Positions 50,123 to 62,700 of a DNA stretch of 64,000 nucleotides are shown one piece after another (position 1 is the stretch's first letter; each line of letters begins with the position of its first letter). The notes under the pieces are model-generated. The model had not been told where the DNA came from. It did no database searches and saw nothing but the letters and a program-made list of their open reading frames with translations. Origin of the DNA: Holacanthus passer (lineage: Eukaryota; Chordata; Actinopteri; Pomacanthidae); assembly GCA_025331565.1 (NCBI GenBank), contig JAFREQ010000035.1:4526001-4590000 (forward strand), read 5' to 3'. The position numbers and the translations under genes are program-made.

Positions 50123-51194
50123 TCAGTGCACTATGGTGATGCTGCGGTCGGTCACGGCACACGCCGGCAGCAGCGGGGCACTGAAGTGTTGTGTGCTAGA
50201 GTGCAGCACAACACTAGAGTCCGGCTCATAAAACACCAGCGTCTGACTCTGCCAGTCCAGCAGCAGGCCGATCCTCTGGGGTCTCCTCACCACCTGCAGG
50301 GGCACCTTCTTCCCCGCGTGGCAGAAGGAGTAGTCCCCATCATAGTGGGACAGCACCCATGACTGAGTGTTGTGGCCCAGCCGGGCCTCATTCCCAGAGC
50401 CTTTTCTCTCCAGAGAGGCGTAGCACACTCCGACTTTGAAGGCAGCACTCTGGCCTACATCCACCACCCAGCTGTGCGTGCCGGAGGACATAGACAGTGA
50501 ACCGAGCGCATTGGGCCAGCAGTCGAATCGCGCTGGGTCGTAGGGCGGGGACTGGCGAGATTTTTTGTGGAGGAAGGTCAAAGTGCAGAGGTCCTCAGAC
50601 AGAGACAGGAGAGGGCTCACCGTGCGCTCATCGAACTTTAAATAAGCTGATCCATAAGCTGTGAAGAAGAAAAAAGTGGATTGAATGTCACATACTCCTG
50701 CATTATTGTAAGCAGACACACAATATCAAGCACGTCCACCTTCCAGATTTCCATGAGTGACTCTTGATGTTTGCGCCACTCTCTTTCTATCACCTTGCTG
50801 CTGTGCACTGCAAATTTCCCCACTGTGGGACGAATAAAGGTTTATCTTATCTTATCTTATCTTATCTCTTGCAAATTTATTATTTTTATTTTTTATATTT
50901 TTATTATTTATTATCGTGTCAGTTCTCTAATTTATCTGCCATGTTTAGATTCATTTCAATTCATTCATTCATTCATTTGCTCCAGTCATTTGCTAAAACA
51001 GTAGCACAAAAACATTCAGACCCTGTGCAATCACTGCTGGGAGCAAAATACATCAGGATGAAATGTAAGGTTCTGGGTGCCAAAAATAAAGAAAATCAAA
51101 ATAAGTTAAAGTATCTGCACAGTTATCTCTAATGCAAACACCAGCATCTGTGAAGAAATGAAAGTTCAAAGAAAGAAATTGATGCAGTAGTGAC

Positions 51195-51228
<34 letters not shown>

Positions 51229-54200
51229 AGTACATTTACTCAGGTACGATTTTAAGGTACTTTATACTTCTACAGTACATTTCCCTCTACTGACCGTTCG
51301 GCCCCAGCAGCACTGCAGTGGCCCACAGACCTCTGAGCAGTTTGCTGTCATTGCAGTCTGGGTTCAGGTTGAGCTGCTCTGTGTCACAGGGCTCGCCGAC
51401 CCCCTCTGCTTCCTCCACCCTGACACAAATACACAGAAGAAGAGAAGAGATATTACCTCTCTGGTTTGTCCTGAGCAAGAAAAAATACATTCACGAGTAT
51501 GTCATGTGATAACAAATTACCTTTCAGCTATCTCCTGGACACTAGTCTGAAAGACAAGACAGGGAGAAAGTGTAATTTAGTGATTCATGACCATTATCAT
51601 GTATTCCAGCACAAGTTCCTCTATTCTCCAAAAATCTTCCCACACTGATCCCGGTCCCGCCTTCCTCCCTCTCCCTGGCAGAAACGCCTCTCACCGCCAG
51701 CTGTGCGTCAGGAGTGTGCGTCAGCGCGTGAACCAGGCCGGAGCGTGTCTGCGACAGACTCTCCAGAGCCTGGCTCCAGTGGGCTCTCTGGGTGAGGAGA
51801 CACTGCTCCACCCGCTCCTCCTCTCTCTGCACCTCCTCCAGGAGACGCTGCTCCTCCTCCTCCAGGGCTTCGCGCGCTGCGCTGACCTGAGCCAGCACCT
51901 GCTCCCTCGCCCTGCTCGCCGCTGTCTGCACCAGGAAGGAGAAATATTGACACCGTGTGGTTTAGGAGGAGAAATTACATGGTGCTGAATCCAATTGCAT
52001 AATCAATTCTGTATCATTATGACAACAGGTTAATTATTACTTTTATGCAATGCAAAGGTCAGAAACGGATATGCTTTAAATTGTGCACTAAAAAACCTTT
52101 GCACTACACATTTCAGTGGCAAAGTAAAAAATAATATGTGAATATGTGAATATGTGTGAAAGACGGAAAATACCTTTCATGTAACACTGCTTTTGATATA
52201 ATAAGTAGGGCTGCAACTAAGGAATTAGGGAACTTCCCAGAGCCCAAAATGAGCTCTCCAAATTAGGATAATACATATAACATGAGATAATATAAATTTG
52301 TCAACCATTTTGCATTTTGCCCACCGTTAATACAGTGGTAGGTATCTCATTAATTTCTCTGGGTGTGTGTTGTAAATCATAATGTGTTGTAAATCATAAT
52401 TAATTAAGTTAATTTTTGGGATGAACCAAAACTTTCCATCGTTCTTGTTTATGTTTTCCAGAAAATGTACAATACCACAATTCATCAATATTGGTAAATG
52501 GACTGCATTTATACAGCCCTTTTCTATCTTATAAGATCACTCAAAGCACTTTCACAAAGCGAGCCAGCTTTCGCCCATGGTGGCTGATTAATTGACTGAT
52601 AGGCCTTTTTCACAGAAGACAGACATTTTGACATGTCACAGCAATATAACCAAACAATAAAATAAATGATGCTTCAGTTTCAGGGTCCTGATATTGTGCA
52701 TGCTGGCTCCCTGACTATCACACTGGGACATTTGAATGATAAAGAGACATTGCTAATGTTAATAACACCTGCACTTTCCCTTTTATGACAAGTCAAAATG
52801 TCTGCTGTGATGAACGTTTGCATTTAAAAACTATTCAAAGTTAATTGATGGCATCTGCTCACATCTGACATTTGTTTTATCCCCATCAACTCATACACTT
52901 CATTTTTATTAAAACAATGCTGTGTTCAGTTATAACTGACAACGCCCTTAGAAAATAAAACACAATGGCTTTTTAAAGCAGCTATAACTGATATTTTATA
53001 ACAACAACCTATCAAATTACAACATGACAATGTGAAGCGGTCGCTGGTGGTGATGAACCTACAGCAAACACACAGCTAAAAGACAATGGACAATTCACCA
53101 GCTGCCAGAAACACGACTCCAAATGAACGTTGCTCTGTAACTGCTGAATGTGTGAAGTAAGACTTTATTTCCTGTATTTTCTCAAGCCACAAATTTTGTG
53201 CAAAGTATCCTGTATATCAAACATTACAGCTTGACCTTCCATATCTGACCATAAACACACCAACAGTCCCAGAGATTATCACAGAAACACTTGTTGTATT
53301 TGTCTCTTGTTTACATAAGATATCTATGTAATTGTCTCACCTGCTTTTGTTGTTTGCTTGTTAAACTTGTTACCCAGAAAGCTACACATACATGAATGTA
53401 CCTCTGGACTCTTAAGACACCCACTGTGTTCAGGAAGGTTAATAAACACGGGTGCACTGAAGGAGGCAACCTTTGCTTCATGGCATGGTGGCGATAAATG
53501 ATGTTAATCAGCAAACATAATCTCTATCTGAAGGTATGCTTGACTAGTTTACATGTTGTGTTTTTTGTCTCTTAGTCATACATTTACAACAACAAAGTAG
53601 CTCATTACAAGAAATTTGTTAAGAAGGGAAAGATCTGAAATCACTTAACTGTCATAATCAGAGAATTTTAAAAAAGATACAGTTGAGAAAATATGCTGTA
53701 TTCTAAGTATTTTAATGAATTAACACGTGAAACCATGTAAAAGAATATGAATGTAAAATCACACAAATTTACACTGAATATGTGATGTTTTTTTACCAAA
53801 CATGAATGATATCTTTCACAATTCCCTCTCCTTCCTGAGGACAACAAATGTTTTACATGCAAATAAGCACTGATATGATTAGTCGATCAGGCAGAAATAC
53901 CAATCATGTACTGCTTCCAGCTTCTTAAATGTGCAGGTTTTCTCACTTCATAAACTCATTGTAAACTGAACAATCTGTGGGTACAGCTGGCCGGGCCAAG
54001 AAAGAAACACGTCTCTTTGCGCTCTTCTAAACTGTGAAGGCATTTTGTTCTGAATATAACTGAATAAACAGTTGACAGATTCATTGTTTACTTCCTTAGT
54101 CACAGCCCTAATGCAAAGAGACTTAAACTGACATATCTGCAAAGTACATGTGACTTTTCCAACAAAGGCAGCCAGCCAATGTTAAAACCCTTTACTTGTG

Positions 54201-55452
54201 TGATCATTAGTGTGTGGCTGAGTGGGTGGGGATCAGTGATATTTCTCACCTGAAGCTTTTGTTCTTTGGCTGTGAGCGTCTGGTCGATAAACCTCTGAAT
54301 CCTCAGTGCCTGCAGCTGTATTTTCTCACACACATCCACCAATTGGTTCTGGGGAAACAGCACACACACACACTAACACTGTGGTTTCTGGATAGGCACA
54401 TCACAACACCTGAACATCATTAGCTGGAGAGGCAACAAGAAAATCCTGTCTTTTCAAATGCCATGAAGAAGGTTCAGCAAGAAATACCTCATTCAAACTG
54501 TGGCACACCCACGAAAGAATCATACACTATTACGCTGTCAAATATGAGCACAATTTCCTAATCTACCATCCTCAATAAAGTGACTGGTTGAAATAGGAAA
54601 AACATGTATAATCTCTCCCCCTATTTTTCCTCTTTTTGGCCCCTTAAAACCCAGCTGTGACCTAAAATGACTAACAAGGTTAACATAGCTTCAAGTTGAA
54701 GTATTTGCTGTACTTGACTTAACATATGATGAGGACAAAGATTTGGTGATTTGTCAAATATATGAACACATTTTCAGCTACCAACCTCAATTAAGTGACT
54801 GATTGAAACAGGAAAAATACATATAATCTCTCATAAAAGACACTAAGAAGAAGAAGGATAGCTTTTATGTTGATGAGTAAAACATGTCTAATAGTAAAGT
54901 ACAGGGCAAATGATGAATTTACATAAAGTGAAAGTAACCTTCTATTTCTAACCCTGCAGGTGTCTTCAATAATGAAATCCAGATTTATCTTTTAGAATAT
55001 TTACAATACAACCAACATCATGTCACAGATGAGTCAACACATTAAATTAAAAGCAAACAGCTGTTGCATGTAAATTCACTATATAACCTGCCCCACACAC
55101 TCACCCTGACTGTGGTGACCCTGGCGGCCAGAGGGGCCACAGTGTGTCCGTGACAGGGGCCCACGATGGCGCAGTGGGAGCAGATGAGCTTCTGCTCGGT
55201 GCCACAGAACCAGTCGAGCTCGGACTCGTGATCCACGCAGAGCTCCCCCTCCCCGGAGAAGATCCCGGACTCGGTGTCGGCGGTGGTCCCAGCGGCGGCA
55301 GCAGGTAAGGGCGCCGCCACCTGTTGTTTCTTCACCTGGCCACTCGACACCGTGAAAATCGGCTGCTCGCAAACATCCATGTCCCCGGTTTTCACCTTCG
55401 ATCCTTCATCAGGTGGAGACGGTGAAGCGCGCGTGAAGAGCTGCTCCGTCAT
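50123..55452 (-). CDS. bspry: B-box and SPRY domain-containing protein
   Basis: BSPRY is a TRIM-related protein without a RING. It is reported in epithelia, binds 14-3-3 and affects TRPV calcium channels in mammals. Six coding exons in transcript order: 55452-55105, 54348-54250, 51925-51695, 51546-51521, 51419-51295 and 50658-50123. They give 454 residues (human about 402). Residues 1-70 are Ser/Pro/Ala-rich. The B-box spans about 72-103 (C72, H75, C83, C91, C94, H101/H103). A coiled coil rich in Glu, Arg and Leu follows (about 117-226). A PRY-SPRY domain fills about 285-454, with FDERTVSPLLSLSED, FDCWPNALGSLSM, HSWVVDVG, AAFKVGVCY and LLLDWQSQTLVFYEPD. The 26-base exon at 51521-51546 is a micro-exon. 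An in-frame ATG at 55539 could add 29 residues; I chose 55452 because MTEQ begins the more protein-like part. Confidence 0.93.
50809..50866 (+). repeat. LINE 3'-tail fragment with (CTTAT)n end
   Basis: tgcaaatttccccactgtgg, gacgaataaaggtttat and five CTTAT units. It matches the copy at 6675-6726 base for base over about 43 positions. It lies in the last bspry intron. Confidence 0.8.
51199..51225. repeat. A27 homopolymer
   Basis: Twenty-seven consecutive A residues, directly followed by an AAGTAC-type repeat fragment. Confidence 0.9.
51226..51292 (-). repeat. AAGTAC-type repeat fragment touching a bspry donor
   Basis: ggaagtacatttactcaggt, acgattttaaggtactttat and acttctacagtacatttccc carry the same terminal words as 8119-8575. 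Its last bases (ctctactgac) run into the bspry splice donor, whose exon edge is at 51295. Confidence 0.6.
51926..54249 (-). other. bspry intron 2 with repeats
   Basis: 2.3 kb without a supported exon. It holds a fragment of the 'ggactgcatttatacagccc' type of fish repeat at about 52495-52590 and a TTAATCG-family copy at 53877-54110. The rest is AT-rich. Confidence 0.5.
53877..54110. repeat. TTAATCG-family dispersed element
   Basis: Starts gattagtcgatcaggcagaa, contains ctgcttccagcttcttaaat and ends ttagtcacagcccta, the family terminus. Confidence 0.55.
54537..54840. repeat. Tandemly duplicated segment, about 215-bp spacing
   Basis: gtcaaatatgagcacaattt at 54537, with tgactggttgaaataggaaa further on, is repeated with changes at 54753 (gtcaaatatatgaacacatt) and 54796 (tgactgattgaaacaggaaa). 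A third partial relative is at 55877-55920 (tatgatgaggacataaattt, compare 54724). It lies in bspry intron 1 and just upstream of the gene. Confidence 0.65.
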
Positions 55453-58400
55453 GGCAGCAGGTGCACTCGGCTCATACAGCAGTAATACAGGTGGAACAGG
55501 TGAGCGGAACACGGAAGTCACGCGGACATCAGAGGTCAAGCTGAGAGGTAAAAAAAAAAAGAAAAAGGTTTCTGCTCTGCTGGTTTTCTCTTGTTTGATT
55601 TGGGCGTCAGCTGATAACTGACTTTGAGGTTTAAATCATGGTTCAGACACAAGCAGGTATGTTCAGGTCTTATACAGGTGAAAGTATCAGGTTATAATGT
55701 TTTTTCTTCTTCTTCTTAAGTTTTTGTCTTGTCCACTTCTCAAATGTCCAGCCCAAAGTGAAACAATAAGTATTTTGATGTATAATTTGTACCTGACTTA
55801 TATATAACTCTACTATATGTTACTCTACTACTATTATACGGAGGATACATTGTAGGTAAAGATTATACATGGAAAACGTATGATGAGGACATAAATTTGG
55901 TTATTTGTTATATTTTAAACTCCCAAACAAAGCAGTGTTAAAAACATGCTGCACACATCAAATAATTCAAGGTACAATCTAATTTTCAACAGGCCTTTTA
56001 TTAAAGGATTAACACAAGACAAAAATCAACATCTTATTAATTTTTTTAATGATATAGTTTAAGGTTTGTTGTTTTTTCATCTATAACTCCTCAGTTACAA
56101 ATGTACCTGCTGGGCTTTTAATGCGAAAGTCTTGGCAATATGGCTCAGTCGCTCACCAGACAATAATAGGAATGTTTTTTTCCCCCAAGACATCAATATA
56201 TATCAATACAAGGCACCTGTATGCAAAACCACACAAAAAATAATCAAACTGTATCAGACACAACTCTTCATATGTAGAACAAAAACTTTAATTACTTACT
56301 TTGTCGGTTTATGATCACAGTTTTCTTGATTTAAAAAAAAAAGATAACCTGATATTTATTACAACGTGATTCCACTGAAAGGTGACATTAGGACTATTTT
56401 TACAGTTTCATTATGGTAGTCTCATACTCAAAATTGTTCTATCAAGGCACTTGTGTTAGATACTGAGAAAACTATGTAAGGGTATACTTAATCCTTCCAG
56501 GGTGGATAGTTGTGATAGATAAGTTTCATCATATGAGTTGTAGCCCAGGGATCAGAGATACAGCCACGCCTCACGGAGACAGCTCTATTTAGCAAATACA
56601 ACTATTAATAAAGTGATTGAGCAACGGCAATTGTCTCCAAAGGTTCTTCCAGATTCCAGAGGAAATACCCTCGAGGAACACCAAACATACATTTCAAAAG
56701 ATGTTTGTTTGACAGTCTCTCATGTGATCGATGAGAAACTGGAAATATAATTTAATTTGCTCTTGTTCTTTTGTCATTGGAAGATCATTTCATTCTTTTA
56801 ATGGGCCTTTGTGACATATTGTTTTAACCATTTATCTTTGTATTTTCTAGCATATTTGTGACCTTTTCTACCCACCAATGGATGCCAGTATTAAAAGTGT
56901 CCTGTCAGAGAGGAAAATTGGGGCAAGAGGTTTAAAACAAACAAGAGTAAAATGCTTTGTATCCTCTTTACATCCCTGTCTATCCTATCAATTTTTAAAC
57001 TGGGCTCAAATGAAAGACTTTTTGTTAAAGGCACTCGGTGCATTTGGGAGGAAACAGATCAAATCTCAAGAAACTGAAACCAGCATGAGGAACGACACAC
57101 CTCCCACTCCTCCCAGCTCCATGTCTGTGAGTAACTGGAGAGGAGTGATTGACACAAGAGAGTCGTGCCTTCTGGCTGAGACGAGGTGGGTCTATACACA
57201 TTTCACTTTGAAATGAGAACAGCAGAGGCACAGGGCTGCCATTGTTTACAGCATGAGAAGCTGTTTTCTACAGGGTAAAACTAGTAAACACAAGATATAC
57301 AGGTGTTCACATCACGAAACAAACAAGGATTCCCTGTGCGCTAAGTTTGTTGTGGAAGAAAGAGCAGAAAACTTGAATGTGTACTGTAAAAAGTGGAAAA
57401 CAACAGTGAACAGAAATATTGAATAATGCAAGAGGTCTTTACTACTTTTCTCCCTTTATACACTCTGTTGAGTTTTGAAAAAAAAAGAAGCAAATTCTCA
57501 CAGCATGTAATAATAAATATGTAAATTTGGGTTTTTTTGGTTTTTGAAAAAATGCAAGAAAGGCCTACTCTCACATTAAAGAAGGCTTCTTTAACTGGAA
57601 CATTTCATACGCTTCTTATACACTGACACTAAGATTCATCTTTACCATTTCAATCCACTTAAACTCATTAAATAAAAGTAAATGGTAAGAAAGTATCAGA
57701 GGACATGATGGGATGTTTTTCACTTATTACCACATCGGAATAAAATTTGTTGTGCCTTCATCAAAACTTGATCGATGAATCAAAACATTGCTGTTGTGTG
57801 AAAACTATGTCTTGAAAAAGGAAAAAAAAAAGGGAAGGTTTACAAGATTTTCACCTGACAGCAACATCACATTCAAAACCTTAGGAACTTTTACAACTTT
57901 AACAACAAACAGCACAATAAAAACTGTGTGGCTGTTGGAGAGTTGAATTAAAGATATTTCATGTCTACATTTATTTTCTAAAATTCTTAATTCTTCTTAA
58001 ATGCTCCTGAAACATGTTTTTCCCAGTTTCAAAGTTTATGTAATGCAGGTTCTGATCTCCAGATGGCGCTCACTCGCTTTACTAACTGAACTGACAGTGA
58101 ACTTTATCACAGGACAGTAGAAGCTCCTCATAGGTTCAAAAAATTGTGTCTGCACAAAAGAGATTATTATTTCTCTCGAATAATAATCTCTTTTTGAAGA
58201 TTGTTTAGATTGACATTCCCATTTCATTGACTGCTGCTAATTGGGATTCAAAAGTTGTTATTTGCAAGTTGTCTTTCACCAGCAAGGTCTTTACCTTTCA
58301 ATGTCTCAGAGTCCAGATGCTGATTGAATTTCTTATTGTTATCAGAGTGTGTTTAAATTTTGTTAGTAGCAGGTTTACTTTTACAAATTGTAGGCCTACA

Positions 58401-59340
58401 AATAAAATGTCTGTTCAACAAGACAATTGTCACTTGCTGTACAATAGTCAAAATGAAAAAGTAAAGTAAAAAAAAAAAACCCCATCTAATACACATTCAA
58501 AAAAGGTGTGAGTTCTGCATCTGATATTTAAAAAACTTTGCATTGCCTTACAAAGAAACATACTCAATGGTCCTGCATCAATTTCATGGCAAACATCAAA
58601 TTGCACCGGATGTCGGCTTTTATCTATGAACTTTGAACTCACCTATATTCCTGCAAAGCATTTATTGCATTAAGGTATGACATTCAGAACACACCTTGTC
58701 CTCCACTCTCAGCCTCTGCTGTGCTGATCACTAATGGCCATCGTAAACACCGCCGGCCTATTTCTGGTTCAATTGCTGTAATTTATGAGTAAGCCCTCAA
58801 TTTAAATTACATCACCTGAAAATTGTTGTATGACAGGCTGACTCCAATATCCTGGTACTGAAGGAAATCTGACTTTAACAGAGTGTACATGATTCTGAGG
58901 TTTCCTTACTTAGCTATAACTTGTACAGAATAATAAACTGAATTCATACTGCCCTCATTGAGGAACAAAAACAAAACACAGTTAAAAAATGCTTTACATG
59001 ATCAAAATGTTTCTTTGGGCTACAGGGAATTTTTTTTTGTTGCTATACCACAAGGGGCCACTGGGATAAATTCCACGATAATCCAAGGTAAAAGTGATAA
59101 TGTTATGGAGCTACAACAGTGACTTTTAATTTTGGCGTTGAAAATAAAATTTGGCATTGATATAGTGAAACAATTTTAATACCTGTGTTATATTTTTCAA
59201 GGGAAGTTTTTTTTTTCTTTTTTCAGAGCCTAAACAACTTTTTTTCCAATACAGGTGTTTTTCAATGCCAATGTTTCCTATTTCACTTCAGATTTTGTTT
59301 TCAATGCCACATTTTAAAGTCACTGTTCTGGCTCCATATA
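55453..59340. other. bspry-zmynd19 divergent intergenic region
   Basis: No gene is supported. The bspry promoter should lie just above 55452, but no TATA box or CpG cluster is evident. The open frame at 56878-57216 has no family features. An inverted repeat with 16-bp arms lies at 58156-58194. Confidence 0.5.
58156..58194. other. AT-rich perfect inverted repeat
   Basis: aaaagagattattatt (58156-58171) and its exact reverse complement (58179-58194) surround a 7-base loop. Confidence 0.65.
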
Positions 59341-59361
59341 ATCACACCCAGCCATCAAACA

Positions 59362-59742
59362 TTTCGCGCGAAAATGGCTGGAAGTGGTCACGAGAGTGTA
59401 ATGACGTAATAGCTAAAACGGGAGGTCCTTTAAATGCACGTTTTCTATTGGACAACACGCTCGGACGTCGCGTGTTAAAAACCGTAACGTGGCGTGTGAT
59501 TGGCCGATCTGCTCGGTGGCTCGTCCCGTCCCGCCCCCAGCAGCTCGCTCGGCTTTCTGCGCCAGCGGCGGTGTGTCACCGAGGCTGCTGCCGGAGAGAC
59601 CCGGAGTCAGGGCGAACACACGACCAGTTCACCCAGACTGGCATCGCAACGGGGCTGAGGGGCTGCCCCGGCGAGTTTTAGACCCGAACACCGCTTCGGT
59701 TGGATCCTCCGCCTCTCTGCGTCTCCACCGCCCGACCTCCTC
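59362..59742 (+). promoter_or_regulatory. zmynd19: CpG-type promoter and 5' UTR of zmynd19
   Basis: CpG-dense from about 59360 to past 60130. It contains a 12-base E2F-type palindrome TTTCGCGCGAAA (59362-59373) overlapping a YY1-like aaaatggc, a CRE-like tgacgtaa (about 59402), an inverted CCAAT box (gattggcc, about 59498) and a GC box (cccgccccc, about 59530). There is no TATA box. The start site is probably near 59550-59600 by position of these elements. Confidence 0.6.
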
Positions 59743-62700
59743 ATGTCGGACTTCAAGCTCGGGATCGTGCGGCTCGGCCGTGTGGCCGGGAAGGTGAGCT
59801 GGATCCCAGGGCTGCCATGTGCGGCCGGGAAAGGGCCCGCTGGGACCACAAAAGACGGTTGAAAAAACAGGTTTCGCCGCCATGATTGGGTGCTAGTTGG
59901 TTGCTTTAATGTTGTTTGTATGTTTGCCGATGTGGGGTCGTTCATCTTCACCGACTTTAGCCGTATTTGAACGGATTAGAGACGCCGGCCGTGCCGAGCC
60001 AGACTGGTTTTCTGAGCCTCCGCCGCCACCACACAGGCTCGCTATGAAGCTAATGCTAACTAGCATGTAGCGGTTTACGGTGCTAGCTGCTAGCTAACGT
60101 TAAACGGCGGAGCAGAGCCACAGAGGTAAACATGGGGGTCTTATTTAGTCGTAACCGGTGTCGGGTAGAGAAGAGATGGAGAAGACGGTTGTTTTTCTAT
60201 TTTAACGGTGGGTCATATGATGGTAATGGTTGGTGGTGGAGTTAGCAGTACCACGCTAGCTGTTTTATTTGGATTAGACGGTGTCTGCTAATGAGGAAGC
60301 CATCGCCATGCTCCATCAACTGATGTCTATTGTGCAACGTGACAAAGCACCGGCAGGACACACACTTTCTCAACAGCTGTAGCCTAAACTTGCATTGTTT
60401 TTTTTTCGATGTGAAACTGTGGCTAAACGTTGGTGAGGAAACGTCCCTGTCTGCTCTCACTCAGGACAAACGGTGCATCCAGTTGTGTTTGAGCTGTGAG
60501 GAATCAGCTGCTCCAGTCAACAGTCATGTCACTAATTTACATGCTGTCACTCCTGTTAAGATCCGCACAATAGTCTGGCAGTGGAGACAAAGTGTCACAT
60601 TGCATGTTTCGACCTTTTGGCATGTGGACAACACCACCCATGCTGAGTTGTACCAGGCTCAGTGCAGCATGGGGCTCCTGTCAGGTGCATTTTTAAGTCC
60701 CATCTACTGACAGTGAGCTCAGGTATGCTTAACACGAGTCTATTTTGCATTTTGAGCCCAATAGCAAAATAAATCTGACATGAAAGAGTTTGATGGTGTG
60801 AATATTTATGCCTACAAGAGGCACATCCTGTTTATGTGTGAAGCTGCCACACACACAGGTGCAGGCAAATTCCTAAATAAGAGTTATGAACATATCATCA
60901 ACTGCTTATCATTTGTGATTGTTGTGGCCTCCGCAAGCATGCCACTTTTAATAAGTAGCGTTGTTTGACTTGACTCTGCCAAGCTCGTACAAATCAGTTG
61001 TGCACAAATATGCACCAAAACCACATTTGGACTTAATCAATTTTTTGGGGGGTATGTTGTCAGTAAATTGCCCTCCTCCATGGTAACTAATCTTAAAAGT
61101 TCTGGGTAATCCCTGCTAAATAACTGCAGACGGTTCTGCATTAGACATGCATCCTCCATGGGGAAAAATATTTGCCAACTACAGGCCTTAAACCAAATTC
61201 TGTTCATGCACTGGACGTTGTATTTATTTAATGTGTAATTATGTGTGTAGTTTGAAACTTTCTACTCAAGCAGCTATTTGTGAGTGCTTGAAGATGGGTT
61301 TCAAATGCATATAGTCAGCTATGAGCTTATACGGCACTGTTTTCCCCCTTAATTTCTCATAAATGTTCCCAAAATGTTGGTGTTCATGTGTTGGCGTCTT
61401 GCTAAAGCAGACCATGAAATGATGGCTGCTCCTGTAAGAGTTGTTGTGGTTGTTACAGTTTTGGGTGTTAACATCTCTTCACTCTCTCATTCCAGACAAA
61501 ATACACACTGATCGATGAGCAGGACATACCGCTTGTGGAAAACTATGCGTTTGAGGTAAACTAGAAGGACTCAGTTGCAAATAATGTTCAGGGCATGCAT
61601 CACTGTTACCACATTTCTGATAATGCCAATATTAAAGGATTACATTATCCATCTCCAGGCACGCATGGAGGTAGATGCAGATGGGAATGGAGCCAAGATC
61701 TTTGCCTACGCTTTTGACATCGGCAAAGGTCGCTGGGCAGGACGGCCGCTACATGAGCTGCTCTGGTAAGTAATCCATTTTATCAGGTGTAGTATAAATA
61801 CTTTATTCCTGTTGGATCTTCTGGGGTCAAGACTCTGTGTTGGCTAGCATTATTATTGTGGAAGTGTCCTTGATGGGGTTCTCTGATCATGGCCTAAAAG
61901 TTCTCATTAGGGTTAGATACAAATCAGTGTTGGTTGAGTAGTCTAATCAAAAAGCATTCAAAGTTGCTAGATGAATGCTGTAGAAGCTTTGCAGCAGTCA
62001 GTTAAACCGTAGACAACTTAGGTGATGCACCAAATGCATCCACATCTGAGCTCTCTTTTAATGGTTTAGTATCCCATATTTATCATGGTATAAAGTGAGC
62101 CTTGTGTCTGTCTAAAGGCTTTGCTGGGAGCCTTTAGGCTTCATGCTCTTTTAACATGAGACTGAACTAAACAAGGAAGTAGCCAGAAGAGCTGCAACAA
62201 TTAGTTGCTTGAAAGGAAATTAATCACCAACTGTTTTGTTAATTGATTGTTGTTTCAGTCTTTTCAAGCAAAAATGTCAAACATTTGCTGGTTCCAGCTT
62301 CTTAAATGTAAGGATTTGCTGCTTTCCTTTTGTCATTTATTCTTTTGTCATAATGAAGGTTTTGGACTGTTGGTTAGACAAAAGAAGTGATTTGAAAACA
62401 TCACTTTGGCCTCTGGGGAATTGTGATGAGCATTTTATAGACTAAACGATTAAATGTGACAATAATCGTCAGATCAATCAATAACGAAAAGAAGCGTTAG
62501 TTGTAGCCCTAGTAGCCAACATGCAGACCCTGCTGTCCACATCAGTTAATTATGTCCTCCTCTTAATGAGCTGTTGTTATATTGTACCTGGTAACTGACT
62601 TCTGATGTGTATACATGTCTTGACCCAGGGAGAAGCACAGAGGAGGCATTGCCCCCAGTTTTCAAGTCATCCACATCAACTCTGTGACAGTGGACAACCG

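Noticed and set aside
56878..57216. 112-residue open frame in the bspry-zmynd19 spacer
   Set aside because: No recognisable domain, no Kozak or promoter context, and no splice partners; length is within chance for this composition.
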